Assembly (NCBI RefSeq): GCF_051857545.1
Contig: NZ_JBPZHB010000003.1
Coordinates: 372,001 to 436,000, forward strand
Direction: 5' to 3'
Source: Larkinella sp051857545
Lineage (GTDB): Bacteria > Bacteroidota > Bacteroidia > Cytophagales > Spirosomataceae
Length of the DNA: 64,000 bases
Shown here: positions 59,901 through 64,000 of the stretch, piece after piece
How positions within the stretch are numbered: position 1 is the stretch's first letter
Layout of the letters: every line of letters starts with the position of its first letter
Program-made: the position numbers and the translations under genes
The notes under the pieces: model-generated
Seen by the model: only the letters and a program-made list of their open reading frames with translations
Databases searched by the model: none
What the model was told of the DNA's origin: nothing

Positions 59901-62900
59901 TACGATCAAACCCGATGGATCGGGACGGGCCAGACTTGTACGCCCGGCGCGGACTGGCAGGGAACGGGCAATTTCCGTTGCGACGCTTCGACCAATTATC
60001 GACAGGAACGCGAGGAACGGGATGTCGCCCAGGGCTCACCGACCTACGATCAAACCCGATGGATCGGGACGGGCCAGACTTGTACGCACGGCGCGGATTG
60101 GCAAGGAACGGGCGCATTCCGTTGTGACGCTTCGACCAATTATCAACAAGAACAAGAAGAACGGGACGTCGCCCAGGGTTCATCCACGTACGATCAAACG
60201 CGTTGGGTGCAGACCGGTCAGACCTGTACACCCGGCGCGGACTGGCAGGGAACGGGTGTATTCCGTTGCGATGGCTCCACAAATTATCAGCAGGAGCGCG
60301 AAGAACGGGATGTCGCTCAAGGTTCTTCTACTTTTGATCAAACGCGTTGGATTCCCACCGGTCAGACCTGTACGCCCGGTGCAGACTGGCAGGGAACGGG
60401 CAATTTTCGGTGTGACGGCTCCACGAATTACCAACAGGAACGCGAGGAACGAGACGTCGCTCAGGGTTCGTCCACGTACGATCATATCCGGTGGATTCAA
60501 ACGGGGCAAACGTGTACGCCCGGCGCAGACTGGCAGGGAACGGGGGCTTTCCGCTGTGACGCTTTGACCAATTATCAGCAAGAACGCGAGGAACGGGATG
60601 TCGCCCAGGGATCACCGACTTATGACCAGACGCGTTGGGTGCAGACCGGTCAGACCTGCACACCCGGTTCCAACTGGCAAGAGACCGGGAATCTCCGTTG
60701 TGATGCTTCGACCAATTATCAGCAAGAGCGCGAGGAGCGCGACATCGCTCAAGGCTCGTCCACGTATGATCAAACGCGTTGGGTTCAAACTGGACAGACC
60801 TGTACGCCCGGCGCGGATTGGCAAGGCACGGGCGTATTCCGCTGTGACGCTTCGACCAATTATCAGCAAGAACGCGAGGAACGGGATGTTGCTCAGGGCT
60901 CTTCTACATATGATCAAACCCGGTGGATTCAAACGGGCCAGACCTGTACGCCTGGCGCGGATTGGCAGGGAACGGGGGCGTTCCGGTGCGATGGTTCAAC
61001 GAATTATCAACAGGAGCGCGAAGAGCGGGATGTCGCTCAGGGCTCACCGACCTACGATCAAACCCGATGGATTCCTACCGGTCAGAGTTGTACACCGGGT
61101 GCAGACTGGCAGGGAACGGGCGCATTTCGTTGCGATGCGTCAACGAATTATCTCCAAGAACGCGAGGAGAAAGATATCGCTACTGGGTCATCGACGTATA
61201 ATCAAACTCGTTGGACTCAGACCGGTCAGACCTGCACCCCTGGAGGCAACTGGCAAACAACCGGTAACGTCCGTTGTAACCCTACCGCCAACCGCCTGGA
61301 ACGCGAGGAGAGGGACATGGCAACGGGTTCAGCGACGTATAACGAGACCCGGTGGATCCTCACCACCGATTGTTGTCCGATGAGTGCCCCGACAGTCAGT
61401 GCAATGCCTGCCGCAATCTCCGGCCCCCAGACCGTTACGCTGACGGCGTCAGGTTGTGCTTTTCAGGTGGAATGGTCCGGGCCGGGCGGCCCCTCAACGG
61501 GGGTTGTCTTGATGGTAACGCTATCCCAAACCACCACCTTCACGGCTCGCTGCATCGACAACAATTGCCAAAGCCCTGGTGCTTCGGTGACCGTGCAACG
61601 GATTACGGTTCCGGCCCCCATCATCCGCACCAACGGGACCGCCTTGTGTCAGGGCGATACATTGCAATTGGATGCGGACGGCTGTGAAGGACTGGTGCGG
61701 TGGTCGAACGGGATGACGGGCAACCGCATCCGGTTTGTGCCAACGGCCACAACGACCTACTCGGCGACCTGCGTGGTGAGCAATGTGGCCAGTGAGGCTT
61801 CCAATGCCATCGGGATTTTGGTACAAGCCGCGCCCACCGGTGCCAGTGCCACGACCGGCCAAACCCCCTACACCACGGGTCAAACCATCAGCCTGAGCGC
61901 GACGGCTGCGGGGGCCACCCGCTACGAATGGAGCGGTCCGGGCGATTTTACGGCTACGGGGCAGTCGGTGAACCGCCCGAATGCGAGCGTGGACATGGGT
62001 GGTTCGTACACGGTTCGAGCGTATAGCGGAGCCGCCTGTCCGGCCGTAGCTTCCGTTCCGGTGACGGTACAACCGTCGTTGACTTGCACACTGGCGTTCG
62101 ATGGCGAACCGCTGGCGGATTGCGACTTTTCGGCGGCTGACACCACGCGCCGGGGCCGGATTACGGTGAAAACAAAGAACGCCAATGCCAGCGGGCAGCT
62201 ACAGATTGCACTCTACCAGCCGGTGGTGAACGGTGGCCAAACGAGCTACCAACTGACGTCGATTTTGCCCAACAGCCCGGCGGTATTTACGGGTTTGAAA
62301 GAGGGGACGTACCGGATCGATGCCTACGAAGTAACGGGGATCGACACCTGCCGGGCGGGAAGCCGACTGGTGACGGTCGACTGTGACACGACGGTTTCGG
62401 GCTGCAACATCCGCATCAAGGCCGTCGATAGTCAGGGCAAGGAAACCGATGTGTTGCCGCGGGTAGGCGGGGTTTTGCAACCGCTGACGCTGTCGGTACA
62501 ACACCTGGAAGGGGCTTTTTTGGCGGGGTATACCTACCAGTGGACGCGTACGGCGGGAACGGGTGCAGCCGTCAGCCTGGGCACCACGCCGACGCTCTCG
62601 GCGACGGCGATTGGGGAATATGCGGTGAAGCTGATGAGTGGGACGGACACCTGTACGGCCTACCTGACGGTTCGCAGCAAACCGTGTACGCCCCGCACGC
62701 ACACGTATGCCTGTGGCACGACGCCCGCCATTCCGATGCCCGACAATGGCAGCCGATTGAGCAACCTGGCTCCGGGCGACACGATCCGGGCGGCTGATTT
62801 CGACATCATCGTGACGGAAATGTTGGGTGGCGGTTCGGCAGGCTGGAATGGGGTGGGGTATACGGAGATTCCGTATTTGCAGGGCTCGCGGATTGCCATT

Positions 62901-64000
62901 GAGTTGACCGGGGTGGTGGTTAATGACTGCTATGAGTTGGTGGGAGGGACGGCGGTGTCGGCTTATGATCCGAGTTGGGGTGGTATACAGGATGTAGATC
63001 AGGCATTTAGAGCCGCTGATGCATTTTATGCTTTACTTAAACAAAGGTTTGATACTTTTTCTGGCAAATTAGAAAGTGTCAATAAACTCTTAGACAATCC
63101 TTTGGCGAATTCAGCCGCTATTCGGGATACTCTGGTAGCAGCACAAGCAGAATTGGATTCTCTATTGGCGCAAGTATCCTGTTTAACCGAAGTAGAGAAG
63201 AATGATCTTTTGGCTAAGTACAATCAGTTGAAAGCCATTGGAACAACTCCTTCTGGTGGAAGATTATTGGCCAAAGCCCAGGAAGCAGACTGGAAAGCTG
63301 TGGGAAACCAGCTCTCGGCTGGATTCGATGCCGCTAAGAGCTGTACGGTTAATCAGATCGATATTGTACTCGCGGTCATCCAGCAACTTCGCCAAAATAC
63401 GGAATTTGGTGCGGCCCGATCTCATGCCACTACTTTTAAGTTAAGTGGTGATGGACGATGTGCCCAGATGTTCACGGAAGGATTCCTGAATGAATTGTTA
63501 GCTCAGATTGATGTTAAATCATTAGCAGAGGAAATTCAGAAAGCGTTAACGGATAATATTCGTCAGATTATTTTAGGTGAACATAAATACCAGGATTTAC
63601 TAGATTGTTTCTCTCCAAAATTTGCCGTCACAGGGGATTTATCTAATTTACAAAGTTGTTCAGATGCCATCAAATTAGTCTTAACAGACTTGGTAGGAGG
63701 TTCAGCAACCCTGTACAATCAAGCCAAAGACTTTGCGGCAAAAGTTTATGATTGCCAATGCCTTGGGAATAATTCACCTCCTAACAATGAAGCCGATGAT
63801 TGTGCGTATAGTACCGGAAAACTAACGGCCTTTACACTTTTGGTTTTAGCTCCAGTAGCAAGTAAATTTACAAAAGCAGCCAACATTTTCTCAAAAAGGG
63901 GCATTAGCGTCACAAAGAGTTCCTTAAATGAAGTTGCTCCAAAAATACAAAATGGATCATCTGTATTACGGGCAGAAGCAGCCAAAGAAGTACTTCTATT
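56997..64000 (+). CDS. Giant exported repeat protein, partial (polymorphic effector-like)
   Basis: One frame is open from the ATG at 56997 through the right edge: 2,334 codons with no stop. Signal peptide (FLQFIVFVIVCTYNCFG, residues 8-24), an N-terminal beta-rich part (to about 390), a collagen-like GPGGPGGPGGPGGPG linker (about 394-408), three or four degenerate and then 18 regular 48-residue Cys repeats (about residues 400-1460), Ig/PKD-like beta segments (about 1460-1980), and a helical, low-GC part (from about 1985). The repeat resembles WQxTGxxRC...EREERD...TYxQTRW repeats of Bacteroidetes surface proteins. The C-terminal part (SGKLESVNKLLDNPL..., DDCAYSTGKLTAFTLLVLAPVASKFTKAA) looks like a pre-toxin region; this is an inference, as the end is outside the window. 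Type IX secretion is also not shown. Confidence 0.85.
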   Translation, partial: MGKRYTSFLQFIVFVIVCTYNCFGVSFNNPEELPDGSKRTPKTKVGTYGPINRFSKAVSAPSDNPASSGLKRPELIPARPFRLSPVRSLKNSVDPVRFILTANKTTITVGEEIELTIRAELLDIPPSLLFFFEDQKSFSLKMLLPDGFEITGGTYTDFIGATLDLQSKPAVEYTVKGKFARYSPEPFTLLRGPKEVSTQSLFEKKVELVLALQPVCTLEASQVRVYEPVAGVLVIEVPENPTSYVYSLDNITFYPTNFFPRHSTKNGTVYIREKQNAACVVAVNYSFAPSKPIKGATPLGVGATPLSDSPCDDPSAKPIVTDAGGVLTVYNCLGTPLWLREGIYLSPTLGQNTIIACNSGGNGTYTVSCNTGSGGCADQSSDPVYVSSCVTGPGGPGGPGGPGGPGTCTNTQPQWEDVGATVCVGTRLDKLQEDKNSCSPTFGQQQWVLVDPCGCNSSASWQDTGNTRCNPDWPEWLEKEQVDVNGCSTTSGQIQWVTTNFCGCYSGPRWMPNGQTRCNNGIVEREERDESFCSPSSSNFRWTATGQCCDSQPRWETTGAIRCDASTGYQEQREERDNAGCSPTSGQLRWITTGQTCPSPPDWQRTGVFRCDASTNYQQEHEERDIAQGSPTYDQTRWIPTGQSCIPGANWQNTGNLRCDGSTNYQQEREERDVAQGSPSFDQTRWIPTGQSCIPNASWQGTGTFRCDGSTNYQQEQEERDVAQGSSTFDQTRWVPTGQTCVPGADWQGTGVFRCDASTNYQQEREERDVAQGSPTYDQTRWIGTGQTCTPGADWQGTGNFRCDASTNYRQEREERDVAQGSPTYDQTRWIGTGQTCTPGADWQGTGAFRCNASTNYQQEREERDVAQGSSTYDQTRWIQTGQTCTPGADWQGTGVFRCDGSTNYQQEREERDVAQGSPSFDQTRWVQTGQTCTPGSNWQGTGAFRCDASTNYQQEREERDVAQGSPTYDQTRWIGTGQTCTPGADWQGTGNFRCDASTNYRQEREERDVAQGSPTYDQTRWIGTGQTCTHGADWQGTGAFRCDASTNYQQEQEERDVAQGSSTYDQTRWVQTGQTCTPGADWQGTGVFRCDGSTNYQQEREERDVAQGSSTFDQTRWIPTGQTCTPGADWQGTGNFRCDGSTNYQQEREERDVAQGSSTYDHIRWIQTGQTCTPGADWQGTGAFRCDALTNYQQEREERDVAQGSPTYDQTRWVQTGQTCTPGSNWQETGNLRCDASTNYQQEREERDIAQGSSTYDQTRWVQTGQTCTPGADWQGTGVFRCDASTNYQQEREERDVAQGSSTYDQTRWIQTGQTCTPGADWQGTGAFRCDGSTNYQQEREERDVAQGSPTYDQTRWIPTGQSCTPGADWQGTGAFRCDASTNYLQEREEKDIATGSSTYNQTRWTQTGQTCTPGGNWQTTGNVRCNPTANRLEREERDMATGSATYNETRWILTTDCCPMSAPTVSAMPAAISGPQTVTLTASGCAFQVEWSGPGGPSTGVVLMVTLSQTTTFTARCIDNNCQSPGASVTVQRITVPAPIIRTNGTALCQGDTLQLDADGCEGLVRWSNGMTGNRIRFVPTATTTYSATCVVSNVASEASNAIGILVQAAPTGASATTGQTPYTTGQTISLSATAAGATRYEWSGPGDFTATGQSVNRPNASVDMGGSYTVRAYSGAACPAVASVPVTVQPSLTCTLAFDGEPLADCDFSAADTTRRGRITVKTKNANASGQLQIALYQPVVNGGQTSYQLTSILPNSPAVFTGLKEGTYRIDAYEVTGIDTCRAGSRLVTVDCDTTVSGCNIRIKAVDSQGKETDVLPRVGGVLQPLTLSVQHLEGAFLAGYTYQWTRTAGTGAAVSLGTTPTLSATAIGEYAVKLMSGTDTCTAYLTVRSKPCTPRTHTYACGTTPAIPMPDNGSRLSNLAPGDTIRAADFDIIVTEMLGGGSAGWNGVGYTEIPYLQGSRIAIELTGVVVNDCYELVGGTAVSAYDPSWGGIQDVDQAFRAADAFYALLKQRFDTFSGKLESVNKLLDNPLANSAAIRDTLVAAQAELDSLLAQVSCLTEVEKNDLLAKYNQLKAIGTTPSGGRLLAKAQEADWKAVGNQLSAGFDAAKSCTVNQIDIVLAVIQQLRQNTEFGAARSHATTFKLSGDGRCAQMFTEGFLNELLAQIDVKSLAEEIQKALTDNIRQIILGEHKYQDLLDCFSPKFAVTGDLSNLQSCSDAIKLVLTDLVGGSATLYNQAKDFAAKVYDCQCLGNNSPPNNEADDCAYSTGKLTAFTLLVLAPVASKFTKAANIFSKRGISVTKSSLNEVAPKIQNGSSVLRAEAAKEVLL
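58208..58784 (+). repeat. Degenerate 5' copies of the 48-residue repeat
   Basis: About four diverged copies precede the regular array, recognisable by WEDVGATVCVG, WQDTGNTRCN, RWMPNGQTRCNNG...EREERD and RWETTGAIRCDAS...EQREERD. They differ in length and Cys content, so they no longer keep the 144-base period. Confidence 0.8.
58785..61376 (+). repeat. 18 tandem 144-bp repeats (48 residues each)
   Basis: The Cys codon that starts each unit recurs every 144 bases from 58785 to 61233. The typical unit reads CTPGADWQGTGxFRC, DxSTNYQQEREERDVAQGS and xTYDQTRWxxTGQ. Two Cys per unit suggest disulfides. Because 144 is a multiple of three, all frames stay open along the array, which explains spurious long frames on both strands. 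Central units are nearly identical in DNA; the first and last ones diverge. Confidence 0.95.

Noticed and set aside
59034..60932. Several minus-strand open frames across the repeat array
   Set aside because: Shadow frames created by the same periodic sequence; no start context, no recognisable domain.
58785..61376. CRISPR or satellite array
   Set aside because: The 144-base units have no spacers and keep one reading frame that encodes a Cys-rich protein repeat.
58873..61383. Long open frames in other plus frames inside the repeat array (564 and 261 codons)
   Set aside because: They consist of Arg/Pro/Ile-rich repeats of the same 144-base period and exist only because 144 is a multiple of three. 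The true frame begins at 56997, has a signal peptide and continues beyond the array.
1..64000. tRNA or rRNA genes
   Set aside because: No cloverleaf or rRNA-like sequence was seen in any intergenic gap.

Overview
The window looks like chromosomal DNA of a Bacteroidetes bacterium of the order Cytophagales, most likely the Spirosoma/Larkinella group. The lines of evidence are a CarB without the C-terminal allosteric (MGS-like) domain, a protein with a gliding-motility/type B sorting C-terminus, many Bacteroidetes families (DUF4834, DUF4369, DUF5723, DUF4142, DUF3857, DUF1684), TAnnTTTG-like promoter elements and little use of Shine-Dalgarno sites. The genus is an inference from overall character, not from a marker gene.

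Layout. 1-8.9 kb: a cut ABC-transporter ATPase, purN, a lipoprotein, a DUF4834 gene, a PIN/antitoxin pair, carB, a methyltransferase, a large lipoprotein and a class D beta-lactamase. 8.9-20 kb: gamma-glutamyltransferase, a small GNAT-like protein, a DUF418 membrane protein, a DUF4369 protein, a PhnD-like binding protein, a Tat-exported sugar isomerase-like protein, a TPR/caspase-like protein and recG. 20-31 kb: a T9SS type B cargo protein, a response regulator, an OmpA/DUF5723 pair, a NifU-like protein, ribosomal L27/L21, a redoxin, a coiled-coil lipoprotein, a CrtA-like protein, a YjjG-like phosphatase and a thioredoxin-like ferredoxin. 31-42 kb: an ECF sigma factor with a small overlapping partner, nth, ndk, an NrnA-type phosphoesterase, two FKBP lipoproteins, rdgB, a PpiD-like chaperone, an esterase and a DUF4142 lipoprotein. 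42-57 kb: a two-repeat AbrB-like small protein, DUF1684, an overlapping DUF3857 pair, an enolase-superfamily enzyme beside two exported RraA-like paralogues, an AraC regulator, cytochrome c, YceI, recX, nrdB and a family 2 glycosyltransferase.

57-64 kb: one open frame runs from 56997 off the right edge (more than 2,334 codons). It encodes an exported giant protein with a collagen-like GPG stretch, 18 regular 48-residue Cys-containing repeats (144 bp each) plus degenerate copies, Ig/PKD-like segments, and then a sharply AT-richer helical region. The architecture suggests a surface or secreted polymorphic effector whose C-terminal module differs in origin from the stalk.

A second unusual system is spread through the intergenic spaces: at least fourteen long palindromes, mostly placed right at gene 3' ends. 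Five share a central core (GCGTCAGCC or a close variant) although some of their arms are unrelated in sequence. Several have arms built from short repeated words. One at 50386-50618 is split by a second palindromic element, which is direct evidence of insertion.
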